Assembly (NCBI GenBank): GCA_963932465.1
Contig: OZ010800.1
Span: forward strand, 34,288,852 to 34,352,851
Direction of reading: 5' to 3'
Source: Maratus speciosus
Taxonomy: Eukaryota; Arthropoda; Arachnida; Araneae; Salticidae
Length of the DNA: 64,000 bases
Shown here: piece by piece, positions 1 through 10,839 of the stretch
Numbering within the stretch: the stretch's first letter is position 1
Layout of the letters: every line of letters begins with the position of its first letter
Translations under genes and position numbers: made by a program
The notes under the pieces: generated by a model
What the model was told of the DNA's origin: nothing
What the model saw: the letters and a program-made list of their open reading frames with translations, nothing else
Database searches by the model: none

Positions 1-890
1 TTACACGTTGAAAGTTTCAAAGTTGTTGTTATGCAGCATTGCATAATTCTGATATAAAACTGCATAACTGTATTTTACATTGCTACAGCATGTTTAATAA
101 TGCATTATATATAGCTAAGTAATAAAAAGTTTTATAAGATTTTTTGAACAATTCATTTTTCAAAAATAAATGAAATCCATAAAAACAGGGGGTCGTTTTT
201 TTAAAACTACGAGATTATAATTTTAAATTCGTAATTAGCTTTATTTTCTAAGTAAAGTAATGGATAGCTGCAGCTATAGAAACCTCCAACTGTGCTAGAA
301 GGTACATTTTAATATTTTTAAAATATGAAATTTCATGGAAAATAAAAACCGTGAAACGCAAATTTTGGTTTTTGTAAATATGCTATTACAAAACTCTGAA
401 ATATATAACTGTATAACTGTTTTTTTTTTTTTTTTTTTTTTTTTACATTGCTAAAGCATATTAATTAATGCATTATGTGTAGCCAAATAAATAATAAAAT
501 GAATTATATGATTTATTAAACAATTGGTTATTATATTTATTTATTATTAAACAATTTATTAATCCATTACTTTATTTAAAAAATAATTATGAATTGAAAA
601 TTATAATCTTATAATTTTTAAAAAGCGGCCACCTGTTTTTTCTGGATTTCATTTGTTTTTGAAAAATTAATTGTTTAATAAATCATATAAATCTTTTTAT
701 TATTTATTTTGCTACATATAATGCATTAACTAACATGTTTAGCATGCAAAAAACAGTTTTACAGTTGTATATCAGAATTTTGTAACAGTATATTTACATG
801 AACCAAAATTTGCGTTTCGCGGTTTTTACTTTTAATTAAATTTAAGGTTTTAAAAATATCAAAATGTACCTTCTAGCACAAATAGAAAAA
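1..890. repeat. Foldback repeat with a direct partial copy
   Basis: Bases 288-535 and 545-888 are inverted copies of one sequence: GTGCTAGAAGGTACATTTT near 292 reappears reverse-complemented near 863-881, and both arms carry the segment GAAACGCAAATTTTGGTT. Bases 33-270 are a further, more diverged copy in the same orientation as the reverse complement of the right arm. A T tract (about 421-443) sits in the left arm. No transposase is present and no target-site duplication was identified, so the superfamily is unknown. Confidence 0.7.
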
Positions 891-1600
891 AAAAACTCAA
901 ATGCACGTTTCATTGCAGATATAAACGGGGAAATTTACAGTTAAGTTGAAAAATAAAATTCAAGATGACGCTGAAATCAGCGGAGCTTGTTAATTATGTT
1001 GTTTTTGCTATTATAGCTGATTAATTACTAAATAAAATTTTCATTACTTATGAGTTTGATGTAAATTAGTGCATGTAAAGCAAAAATTCTCCATATCGTA
1101 TCCTGAACAATTGCATACATTGTTTGAATGGGATGTGATTTCTGAAAATAAACAATATTGCCAAAGTTGAATATATGATTTCTACTCATGATTCTTTCGG
1201 AAAAATAATGCTAATCCAAGAGGTGTTAAGCGATGGTAAAATATATAGATTGTTCATCATTATGAAGAAAGTAATGGAGCTAAGAGTAGCTATTGTTTCT
1301 GTCTACCCACAAAGCATCAAAAGATAGGTACTAATTATATTCTTTATACGTTTAAATTGCATACTGTAAATGTAAATGAAACCAGTATTTCCAAACAAAA
1401 AACTTCATGGCATAATTTTGTAACATTTGCAATATAAATCTAACAAGAAGATCATTATTTGAAAAAATAGCCTTAAAAATATTTTCTTCAGAGATTTTCT
1501 ATAAACTATGTATTTTGAACTATTGAGGTATTTTGAACTGTTTTGTTTACAGTCCCCATTTATCAGTAAAATTTCATTATGTTTTCCCGTGACCAATCGA
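891..1600. other. AT-rich stretch, nothing recognised
   Basis: No coding frame with protein-like composition, no repeat structure and no RNA gene was seen. The short open frames here are the kind expected by chance in AT-rich DNA. Confidence 0.5.
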
Positions 1601-1639
1601 CAAATTTTGCAAAGTTTGTTTCACGACTGACTAGATTTC

Positions 1640-2760
1640 ATGATTTTCTTACAGCCAAATGACGAATTTTGCAATATTTTTGAGATTTTTCCCTTCTTTC
1701 ACAGACAACTTTCCTGATTTTTTCTCCCAGGAATTTTGCAATTTTTTCCAGCGATTGATTGAAGAATTTCGAGATTTTCTCCTGATTGATTCAAGATTTT
1801 CGCGATTTTACCCAGATCGAATAATGAATTTCGCAATTTTTTCCCATAATTGATTGATGAATTTAGCAATACTTTTTTAGATATTTACCTCGACCGACTG
1901 ATGAATTTCGTGCAACTGATCAACGAATTCATACCATGACTGATTGAAGAATTTCGCTATTTTTTTTTTTCAGATGAACCACTGACGAATTTAACGTTTT
2001 TTTTACTCATACTGATTTTCGAATTTTGTGACATTTTCTTTCGACCGATTAGTAAATTTTTTGGCTTTTCCTTGCGACTAATAAGCGATGGGTTTTTTTT
2101 CTCCATGTCTGATCGAACAATTTCAAGATTTTTTCCGACGATTCAGTGACAACTTTAACTTTTTTAAAAAACGCGATCGACTGACGAATTTTGCGATATT
2201 TTCTTTCTATTGCTTTGCAAAAATTGCAAGTTTTTCCCTTGTGAGAGATCGACGAATTTTGCGATTATTTCAGATAATTCACTGACTAATTTCGCATTCT
2301 TTCATTCGCGATATTTTACTTCTACCTATTGCGAAATTTTGTGGCTTTTTTCTATTGAACGATTAGAGAAAATAGTAGATTATTTTCCACAACTGATAGA
2401 CAATTTTCGCATTTTTCCGACAATCCACAGACAAATTTCCCCTTTTTGCGACCTATTGCCGAATTTTGAGATTTTTTTTCGACATTCCATTGAGGAATTT
2501 TGCATTTTTTAATTCTGTTTCTTCTTTTGAAATCCTATTATACTTCTGCCAATTGGCAAATTTTGTGACTTTTTCTTGCAACCGATTGAGGGAAAATTGA
2601 GAAGTTTTTTACGGATCTGATCAACGAATTTTGTGATTTTTTTTTCCGGCGATCCATTGACAAACTTCACATTTTTTACTCGCGACTAATTGGCAAATTT
2701 CGCGATATTTTCTTTTTGATGATCGTCAAGTTTCCCCTCTATACCTTGCATGGCAAAAAG
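1640..2760. repeat. Degenerate minisatellite, GAATTTYGCRATTTTT units
   Basis: The motif GACGAATTTTGCAATATTTT and its variants (GAATTTCGCGATTTT and similar) recur roughly every 35-70 bp across about 1.1 kb, often joined by CGACCGATTGA-like spacers. The units are heavily diverged and uneven in length. The four small open frames inside give F-, N- and I-rich peptides that simply mirror the repeat, so they are not genes. The array runs directly into the 145-bp array that starts at about 2813. Confidence 0.65.
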
Positions 2761-2812
2761 CGCAGGTATTTTTCGTGATTTCTCCGACGATCCAAAGACG
2801 AATATCATTTTT

Positions 2813-3945
2813 TACTTTCTTCTATCTTTACAAGAAGAAAGTATTGGATGCGTGAAAATTTTCGACTTCTGGTTTTCGATGGATTTACACGTTTTAGAGG
2901 TCAGAGATTCCGTCTTTTTACGAAATGTTTGCCTATGAGTCTGTGACTCTGTCTGTCTGTATGTATGTGACACGCATTTTTTGGGCGCTTTATCTCAAGA
3001 GCTAAGGCACGGAATTTAATTAAAATATATATTCAGTTAGTCCCTGATATAAATTGGTGCTGATTAATTTTTGGTGTAAATCGCTCAACAGGTGGAGCTG
3101 CTATGCAACATTTTTCACGGTTATCACAATAGCTCAATAACCAGAACTGATGCACGAATATTAATCAAACTTCAGATTCAGTTAGTCCTTGACATGAATT
3201 GGCGTTTTATAAATTTTGGTGTAAATCACTCAACAGGTGGCGCTGCTGTGCTACATTTTTTGCGATTTCCGCAATAGCTCTATCTCAAGAACTAATGCTT
3301 GGATTTTGAACAAACTTCTGATTCAGGTATACCTGGATATGAATTAGTGATATTTACGTTTTGGTGTAAATCTCTCAACAGGTGGCGCTGCTATGCTGCA
3401 TTATTCATGATTTCCACAATAGCTCAATCTCCAGAACTAATACACGGATTTTCATCAAACTTCAGATTCAGTTAGTCCTTGACATGAAGTGACGTTTTAT
3501 ACATTTTGGTGTAAATCGTTCAACGGGTGGCGCTGCTATGCTGCATTTTTTGCGATTTCCGCAATAGCTCTATCTCAAGAACTAATGCTTGGATTTTCAA
3601 AAATCTTCAGATTCAGGTATACTTTGATATGAGTTAGTGCTGTTTATGTTTTGTTGCAAATCGCTCAACAGGTAGTACTCCTATGCTACATTTCTCAGAA
3701 TATCCACTATAGCTTTATCTCAATAACTAATGCACGAATTTTCATGAAACTTCAGATTCATCTATACCTTGATATCAATTAGTGTTGTTTATGTTTTGGT
3801 GCAAATCGCCTAACAGGTAGCGCTGTTATGCTACATTTTTCAGAATTTGCGCTATAGCTCTATCTCAAGAACTAATGCACGAATTTTCATTAATCTTCAA
3901 ATTCAGATATACTTTGATACGAATTGTTGCTAAACTTGTGTAATT
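2813..3945. repeat. 145-bp tandem repeat array 1 with terminal hairpin
   Basis: About six and a half copies of a ~145-bp unit follow one another. Landmarks are CTTCAGATTCAGTTAGTCC-like sequence at about 3030, 3170, 3315, 3461, 3604, 3750 and 3894, each followed by a 'TTTTGGTGTAAATCGCTCAA' step and 'GGTGGCGCTGCTATG'. The left end is a perfect 10-bp hairpin, ACTTTCTTCT with loop then AGAAGAAAGT, at about 2816-2844, followed by a CTGTCTGTCTGTATG microsatellite. The same unit forms a second array at about 10840-11380. Confidence 0.85.
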
Positions 3946-5040
3946 TCTTGTAGGGTAATTCTAGGATAGATGGCCATAGTTTTTAAAAATTGAAATAAAA
4001 ATTCTTAGAATACAAATACAAGAAATATTTATGCATATTCAAAATTTTTATGCATATACTCATAATATTTTATGAGAGAAATAATAAAATATTGAAAACA
4101 AAAAATGTTAAGTAAAATTGAAATTAAAATGACAGATGGCCATCTGTCCTTAGAGCCGAAGACAGATCGTCATCCAATATAAGTAAGAAAAAAAGTGAAG
4201 TTAAATAGCAAAAAAAAAAAAAAAAAAAAAACCATTTTATATGGGAAATCATGAAATAGTTACAGTAAAGATGCAGTTATATGATGGAAAATGGGTGAAT
4301 AAAACTAGAATAAACAAAATTTGAAGTATAATTTCAATATTTCACATTTCGTAAAATCTTACCACATTTTTCGCAAAGGTCTATATAACTTGTACACGTT
4401 TCATGGAAGAACTTCAGGTACTTTATGCATTGTATCCAGACATCCTTTTTCGATGTGATATTATATTTGTTACATCATACAAAATATAATGCATCATTTC
4501 CCATTCAAACTAATTTAAATAATATAATTTATTTCCACTTTACAACTTAAATTAGCATTTTCAAACACCTGATTTCAAATCACAAGTTATAAACTTATAA
4601 TGAAAATTAAAGTCATAAATAATTCAATATTTTCTTATTTTGTAATGTAAACATTATCTTTTATTAAGATTCAGTAAGTAGAATTAGTATTTTATTATAT
4701 TTCACTAATTTAACTTTCCGATTTTCCTTCAATATACATCGCGAAATTTGTAAACATATCGTAATTTTCTAAGTCTAAAATATCAAAAATAGAAATCTTT
4801 TATTTATTAATATTTCCTTTTTAAAATATATTCTATGGATAGAAATATTTATTTCCAGCCGATTGCAAAATTTTCAGCGACTTGGGATAAATACTTTAGA
4901 AGAAATTTCGCAAAAATCTTTTTTCTATCTTTTTCCATTTTTAAGTTCGGCGCGCAATGCTATGACAATATTCTTTCCGACATTTTCCCCTTTTGCAAAA
5001 AAACGCCACATTCGAAGATCGGATGCTTGCAGTAGCATGC
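3946..5040. other. AT-rich stretch with a poly-A tract
   Basis: Bases about 4209-4230 are a poly-A tract. The rest is AT-rich with no open frame of convincing composition. The two overlapping short frames near 4835-5048 are F/K-rich and look like chance. Confidence 0.5.
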
Positions 5041-5158
5041 TAAACTAATCAACATTCCTTTTAGAACTCATAAGTCGTTCGTGACGTCAGGCGTTGGGGA
5101 GATAGGCTGGACCGCTTCGCAATGACTTTCGAATTTTGAATTTGGGCTCTGGCAAAAA

Positions 5159-5471
5159 TCACTCATCGGGCAGAGAGCGTTGCGAGAAGTTGCTTTTCAG
5201 CCGGGGCCGCGGGAGTGTGCCTTGGCTGGCAGTCATCGAGAGAGAAGGAATCGACGTCTTGTTAAATGGACGCTTTAAAATATTACCGGAGAGAAGCTTA
5301 AATTTTGTTTGAGAAGTACTCCTGAGCGTATCATCCTCTATCCTAATATGATGATCTCTTTCGTGTTTCAAAAAGGAATCCGCAGCAATTCCGATAACTG
5401 AATTTCGATCTCTTCGTTTATCCTCGTTTAATGGGACATTGCACATAATATATTTCTCATTACGAATCTAA
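5159..5471 (-). CDS. Candidate terminal exon, unknown product
   Basis: A - strand frame of about 104 codons runs from a possible splice acceptor (TTGATTTTAG, exon from 5471) to a stop at about 5159. The block is less AT-rich than its surroundings. The peptide is polar and rich in S, R, K and T, with stretches such as KRRDRNSVIGIAAD and SQGTLPRPRLKSNFSQRS. It has no membrane segment and matches no domain I recognise. The in-frame TAG that closes the frame upstream is the acceptor itself, as expected for a 3' exon. A second frame upstream (5531-5728, -) has no clear splice connection. It could equally be a non-coding, relatively GC-rich insert: no homology supports it. Confidence 0.22.
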
Positions 5472-6005
5472 AATCAAGTGCTTCATTGCGATCGCTGGAA
5501 CTACAAACCTTCAAATCGCCGTGCTGTTTCTCAACAAATTTTGCTGATCTTCAATCCGTCATTCTGCCTTGCCATAAACATACCAATTAATTGCCGTTTC
5601 CTCTTACCGAAACCAGATGATAGTGAATTATGTTTGCATTTTTGAGCTTCAACGAGCCTAAGGTAACAATGAATCAAAGTCCTTAAAATCAGCGTACCAG
5701 ACAGCAGTTCTCCAACTTTGTGCTTCAAATTTTCGAGTCTGTAACTCCTGATACCCTTGGGACTCGCACTTACTTAAAATTCATTCAATTTTTAACAGAA
5801 CTATAAAAGTTAAATAGTTTAACGGACCGGAATATAAGTAACTTTATCAAAGAAACATTTATCAAATTCTAATAAATGTAATAGCAATCCTCTATAAAAT
5901 GATTTATTAATTTACAGAAAATTTTATTTCTTGAAAATTGATATGTTTTAAAATTATGGTATCTGAAAATAATATATATTGAATAAATGTAGAATTGATA
6001 ATATA

Positions 6006-6458
6006 CCGGGTGTCCCAAAAAGGACTGACTGATTTTAAATTTCAATAACTTCCAAACGGTGACAGATATTTAAAAAATTCTTGCAGGAGGGTTATGCATA
6101 AAGTCAAAAGTTTTTTTACAGTGATTTTCGATTTTAGTTCGAATTACAAACAATAGATGGCGCTGCGATCAATAGAGGCTAAATTCAGGCTCGATTTTTG
6201 GTACTTCGTGGCCCGGATAATACATTTCCATCTCCTTTTTCTGCATAGAACAAGAGAAAGGACCAAAAATCGAGCCTGTATTTAGCGACTATTGCTTACA
6301 GCGCCATCTATTGTTTGTAATTCGAACTAAAATCGAAAATCACTGTAATAAAACTTTTGACTTTATGCATAACCCTCCTGCAAGAATTTTTTTAATATCT
6401 GTCACCGTTTGGAAGTTATTGAATTTTAAAATCAGTCAGTCCTTTTTGGGACACCCGG
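6006..6458. mobile_element. Palindromic MITE with TA target duplication
   Basis: The 453-bp element is almost entirely an inverted repeat, with arms of roughly 200 bp. It begins CCGGGTGTCCCAAAAAGGAC and ends with the complement, GTCCTTTTTGGGACACCCGG. TA dinucleotides flank both ends (6004-6005 and 6459-6460). The arms also share GACAGATATT, GCAGGAGGGTTATGCATAAA and the segment containing ATAGATGGCGCTG. A TA duplication with long terminal repeats and no coding capacity fits a non-autonomous Tc1/mariner-type element. The superfamily is inferred from the TSD alone. Confidence 0.85.
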
Positions 6459-6460
6459 TA

Positions 6461-7207
6461 TATGTGTAATAAAAGATCGCTAGGGTGGATCCATCTTACA
6501 AGTTTATGTATGTTTTACAAAAAATAAAAGCATTATTTCTTTTTAATTGTGTTATTGTTACTTCCTACAGCACGGGTGAGTTTCATTTTTCTTTTTCCTT
6601 CATTTTATTTTTGCAGCAACGTATATAAGTGTAAATTATCTTTAATTCATCTTACGCACTTTTTAATTAATTCTTAATTTGCGTGCTTCGTTAATGTCAG
6701 CCATTATTACAACCGGCCGTAGTGTGATTTTGAGTTTATGAATTGGAATTAATATTATTCAATTTGAATAGAATTACACACTCCAATTTACTAAACCCAG
6801 AGTCATAGTACAATATTGTTTTGCACAAACAACATACTGATCCTAATCGAATTCTATTTACTCATAATCTGGGGAATCTGATAATTTAAATGTATTTCGT
6901 TTTCTTCGCTACTGGAAGTGTCGTGTTTTTTTGCTCGCGTTAATTTTAGGTTTATTACGTTAATTAAGTTATTAGCCCCCGGTACGGTATGCTATTTCTT
7001 TCTCCCAGCTTATTTTGTGTCGTCTCTAAAAAATAACGTTACCTTACAGAAGTCAGCCGTAAAACAAAGCAGTACGATTAAATAGGCTATAGCAATTTTT
7101 TTAACTTATAAGCATCGCGCATTTTCAATTTTTATACCGTCGTACTGAAAAAAAAGTACTTTTAAATGCAATTTGTTTGAGAACTGCATCTCCATTCATT
7201 TTTGAAA

Positions 7208-7239
<32 letters not shown>

Positions 7240-7331
7240 TAGTTTTTGGAGTTATTTGCTTAATATTGGCAACGCAAGTACTCCATTTCTGTAGAAAGTA
7301 AAGGCAAAATAGTTCTAAAATATCTACTCGA
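6461..7331. other. AT-rich stretch with T tract
   Basis: No gene seen. A T tract lies at about 7210-7240. The remainder is unremarkable AT-rich sequence. Confidence 0.5.
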
Positions 7332-7704
7332 TATATATATAAAATCCTAATGAAACGAATTTATGAAACGATTCATTGAAACGACTGATTCAGTTTCACG
7401 GCTATTTCTCCTAAAATATGGAATACTTTGCGATGGAATTAACACCAAAAATCCATATTGATCTGCAGATCTCAAAACTGGTATTTGAATTTTTAAATTC
7501 GAATTAGTTTTCGAAATATTAATTTTTTTTCTAATTTTAAGTACATTTTTCTAATGATGACAACTCAAATTTTAATCAGAACAGATATTTTTTTTTTCAG
7601 ATTTCAGAATGGGTTATTATTTTAAATTAATTTTGGTGACCAGTTTGGCCTCCCTTAAATCTATGCTAAGAACAATGTTTTTTTTTTCTTTTTCTTTCTT
7701 TCTT

Positions 7705-7748
<44 letters not shown>

Positions 7749-7867
7749 TATTCCATTATCATTTTATTTAATACAAAGCTTTCGTTTGAAACTAAAAAAT
7801 TTAAAATCAATGGCTTTAACTTCTTTTTTTTTATTATTATTAAACGAAACGAAACGAAAAATATTAA

Positions 7868-7955
7868 TTGCAGATGTCATATACGCACCGGGTTACAAAA
7901 ATATCGCCAAAAGGGTGTTATTTTGCCTGACATGGTAACCCGGGTATTGTTGCTT
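7868..7955 (+). repeat. Older relative of the 8340 MITE inside repeat A
   Basis: GCAGATGTCATATACGCACC followed by CGCCAAAAGGGTGTTATTTTG resembles the terminal and internal sequence of the MITE at 8340-8542. The same segment lies at the matching place in copy B (about 59655-59740), so it was in the repeat before the two copies separated. Confidence 0.55.
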
Positions 7956-8339
7956 ATTTATTAAAAAACGTTTATTTACCTTTATTTTCTTTTTATTTTA
8001 AAAAAATATATATAAATTTCTTTGTTCTATAGTTATTAATTATTTTTTTTTATTTATTATTATTTCATTTTAAAAATAATAGAAAGTAATTTCAAAATAC
8101 ATATGTAACTGGTATTCGAAAGCGAGGTTTTCACCAAATTGTCGTAAAAAATTCACGCCAAACCCGATTAAATATTGCAAGAAATCCTGACATTTAATTT
8201 CAAATTCAAAGCAATGTTTTAAATGTACTACTTAGTTATCCTGTCGACCAATTTCGCCAAATTATATAAATCGCCAAAGCACTCACCAAATTATACAAAT
8301 TGAGGAAATTTTATTTTAAATAACGAAAGAACAAATAAA

Positions 8340-8542
8340 GGCACAGATGTCATATACCCCCCATATTGGCACGATTTTTTTCTGACGCCGATGTTGTATA
8401 CGCAAAGGTAGTTAACTGGCGCCAGGTATCGTTATTTTGCTTGATATAATAATCCGGATGTTGTTGTTTATGCTGTTGATGTTTTCGCCAAAATGGTGTC
8501 GCAAAAAAACGCGCTAATATGGGGGTATATGACATCTGTGCC
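8340..8542. mobile_element. hAT-type MITE with 8-bp TSD and empty site
   Basis: The 203-bp element has ~28-bp terminal inverted repeats, GGCACAGATGTCATATACCC at the left and the complement at the right. It is flanked by identical 8-bp copies of CAAATAAA (8332-8339 and 8543-8550). The paralogous repeat at about 59231-59260 has the uninterrupted site with a single copy (CACATAAA on the reverse strand) and no element, so insertion and duplication are directly visible. An 8-bp TSD fits hAT; P elements also make 8 bp. There is no coding capacity. Confidence 0.9.
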
Positions 8543-8660
8543 CAAATAAATTAGTATAGCATTGATAAAAATAAAACGTCGAAATAAAAATCACTTGATG
8601 GCGTAAATACGTATAACTTCCTTACAGTCAAGTGAATGTGACATTTACGATCAACCATCT

Positions 8661-8962
8661 AGGTCAAATTAAGAATTTCGTTGTGTGCCTAAATGCCGTC
8701 TGCTGTGTTGTATGCGTTTCTACCGCTTAATTGTCAGTGTTTACATATTTATGCCAGTTTTTATGGTTCCAAACTGCAGGATAAGTTGTTAAAATTATTC
8801 TAATAAAGTTTTATAACATATTTTAAGCAAAACAAACAGAGATTTCATCCCAAAACCGATTGCAACTGTAGACTAGATCCTCGTAGAATACAGACATGTG
8901 CTTGTCTTTCTCTCGCATCGCTCACATGACACAAAATGGCGACGCGGCATTTTACCCGCCAC
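8661..8962. other. Unassigned spacer
   Basis: No gene or repeat recognised in this interval between repeat A and the Tigger-like element. Confidence 0.4.
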
Positions 8963-9117
8963 TTTGGGACAGAAGCCGCAAAGAGGTTGAGGGACAGATG
9001 CCTCAAAATATATTTTTGTTTTTCGGTTCCATAAATTCATCACTGCGAATTAATTAGAACTTACATTCAAATGAATGTATATTAGAGCATTCTGCTACTT
9101 ATCAAAATATTCTCAGC

Positions 9118-9485
9118 AACAGTGGTGGTTCACCAAGTATGAATAAGGAAAACGTAGGCCGTTTACAGTTCTCACCATCTAAACTATTAAACAAAATGTC
9201 TCCTCCCCAATGGTCAAAAGACCTATACAGCCAAGTAAGAGAAAGCAAAAGGCTGCAAATATTACAAGCACAGATTTTATAAACAAGAAAAAAGAAGAAG
9301 GAAATAAAAAGCAAAAGAAGCAAGGAAGAGTCAAAGAACGACAGCTTGGCGGAAGTAAAATGTGTAAAAAAAGGAAGGGAAAGATCAACTTGAAAACACC
9401 TCACTTGAGGAGGAATCTGAAACGTGAGTCATCTTCCGACAGCGACGAAAGTACTCCACTTATAGATTCTGAAGGCAGTATTTGA
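9118..9485 (+). pseudogene. Possible Tigger/pogo transposase C-terminal tail
   Basis: Two reading frames together resemble the tail that follows the DDE domain in Tigger/pogo transposases. The first reads SPSKLLNKMSPPQWSK. After a shift comes PSKRKQKAANITSTDFINKK and then a long lysine-rich, charged run ending SSSDSDESTPLIDSEGSI at a stop. In these families, proline-rich text followed by a basic 'KRK..ILTSTP' segment is typical of this position. The catalytic domain is absent upstream. The high K/E/R content makes chance resemblance possible. Confidence 0.35.
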
Positions 9486-9571
9486 TGACTCGTAATGTCC
9501 TGAGTGTCTGGAGTCGTATCAAGAAACAAAGTCTAAAGCGGACTGGATTCAGTGAATAACATGCAATCGGT

Positions 9572-9803
9572 TGGTTGGTTGTATTTATGTCGGCCAATTA
9601 TCTGCACGTGGGATATGGGCCCTAAGGGCGAGTGCCTTCCGTGGAGGTCTTTCTAAGGGAACCTAACCCGTATTAACGCTTGGAGAACCAAGGTTCGAAG
9701 AAAACCACGAAAACTCCGAACGATTAGGCCGACGGGCGCGATTGGGATCGAACCCAGCACCTCCCGTCTACCAGCTTCGAGAGCAGAACCTCTCGGCCCC
9801 TGG
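9572..9803 (-). mobile_element. tRNA-derived SINE with 14-bp TSD
   Basis: The 232-bp element reads on the - strand. Near its 5' end (about 9735-9803) lies a tRNA-like segment with a pol III B-box match, GGTTCGATCCC. Its 3' end is a short (CCAA)n tail. It is flanked by exact 14-bp direct repeats, AACATGCAATCGGT, at 9558-9571 and 9804-9817, as expected from LINE-mediated insertion. It interrupts the Tigger-like element. Confidence 0.85.
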
Positions 9804-10839
9804 AACATGCAATCGGTGGCTGCATGAAGCATACTTACTTTACTCTTGCAACGGAAAGTGTGGTGATTGTGGTCGAATAGATATACGAAACAAAAAAAAT
9901 TAGAAGAAAAGCCAAAAATAAAAAAGACTACGGCCTAAAATGAATGGAACTAGTACTTAAGAGCAAACTATAATGGTCGCCTGGATATAAACAAGTGGTT
10001 TATATCTTTTTTTGTAATTATGCTGTCTACTGTTTCCAGTCATTTTTTTTTCTTTTTTTACCTTAAGTTTTATTTTTTGAGCTTGCACTTTTGTAATTTC
10101 GTTAAACTTTTCACAATTTAGTGATATATATAATTTATGTAAGTTTACTGTTGTTTATTTTCATTTTAAGTAGTTTGAGGAAATAAAAATGTGATGTACT
10201 TGAAAAAGAATAAACAGCATAACTTTTTCTCCATGCTCCATCTTACCCAGCACATAAAAAATGATGTTAAAAAAGAAAGTTTGGGAAAATAATTATGTCT
10301 GCTTTATTAAGAGAGCTTTGACTTGTTTAACATAGCAATTTTATTCTAAAAGGTTTGTTTAATGATTTCTGTTACTTAGTTTGTTGTTTTTTGCTTTATT
10401 GTACATTTTAAAAGAAGAAAAGTAAAACTGCGGCATCTGTCCTCACTTTACTATACATGGGTTTAACAATCCATAACGATGTTATAAGGAAAAGTTTAGG
10501 GAGAAAAAAATCACACTGAAATAAACAGGCACAAAATCGACCCGTAAACTAGAAATAAAAAACTTGCTGATACAAGCAAGTTTCACCTTCCCTGGAACTC
10601 GTTTGCTCAAGAAACGGAAAAATTTATATATGTACGGTGAATCCCCATCTATTTATCTTCACAATTAGCTAGAATTTTCTCACCTCAACTGCGTTTCGAA
10701 AAATTGATATTTGGCCGGCTAAATTGGAAAAATACTCCGCTGTGCGATGTCCAGCTCATTTTTTGTGTCGATGCGACAAATATTTTGGACACTGTCGTGT
10801 AAATTTTGCAGAGAAGCCGGAGCTGTGCTCCGACAATAA

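Larger units (their letters stand above)
7332..8660 (+). repeat. 1.3-kb interspersed repeat, copy A
   Basis: This block is present again, reverse-complemented, at about 59120-60244. Shared landmarks in order are ATCCTAATGAAACGAATTTA, the GCAGATGTCATATACGCACC block (7870), TTATCCTGTCGACCAA (8237), and TCACTTGATGGCGTAAATAC through GTGACATTTACGAT (8590-8655). Copy A carries a 203-bp MITE (8340-8542) that copy B lacks, plus a long T tract (about 7700-7747). The open frames at 7609-7964 only reflect the T tract. No transposase was recognised. Confidence 0.85.
8963..10450 (+). mobile_element. Probable internally deleted pogo/Tigger-like element
   Basis: Near-terminal inverted repeats with the core GGGACAGATGCC (about 8988) and GGCATCTGTCC (about 10432) bracket a region that encodes only what looks like the C-terminal tail of a pogo/Tigger-type transposase (see 9118-9485). 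No HTH or DDE catalytic region was found between the ends, so most of the gene appears lost. A SINE (9572-9803) has inserted into it. The boundaries are approximate, and the TSD was not determined. Confidence 0.4.

Noticed and set aside
1659..2512. Phe/Asn-rich frames over the minisatellite
   Set aside because: They reflect the degenerate GAATTTTGCGATTTTT repeat and have no protein features.
2813..3945. Possible CRISPR-like or array locus
   Set aside because: Units are contiguous 145-bp tandem repeats with drift, not short repeats with unique spacers, in a eukaryotic setting.
7609..7964. Two overlapping frames of 72-109 codons
   Set aside because: They run through a T tract (poly-Phe), and the rest comes from a repeat also present at 59.5 kb.
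9735..9803. Functional tRNA gene
   Set aside because: The B box is part of a 232-bp element with a 14-bp TSD and a tail, i.e. a SINE head.
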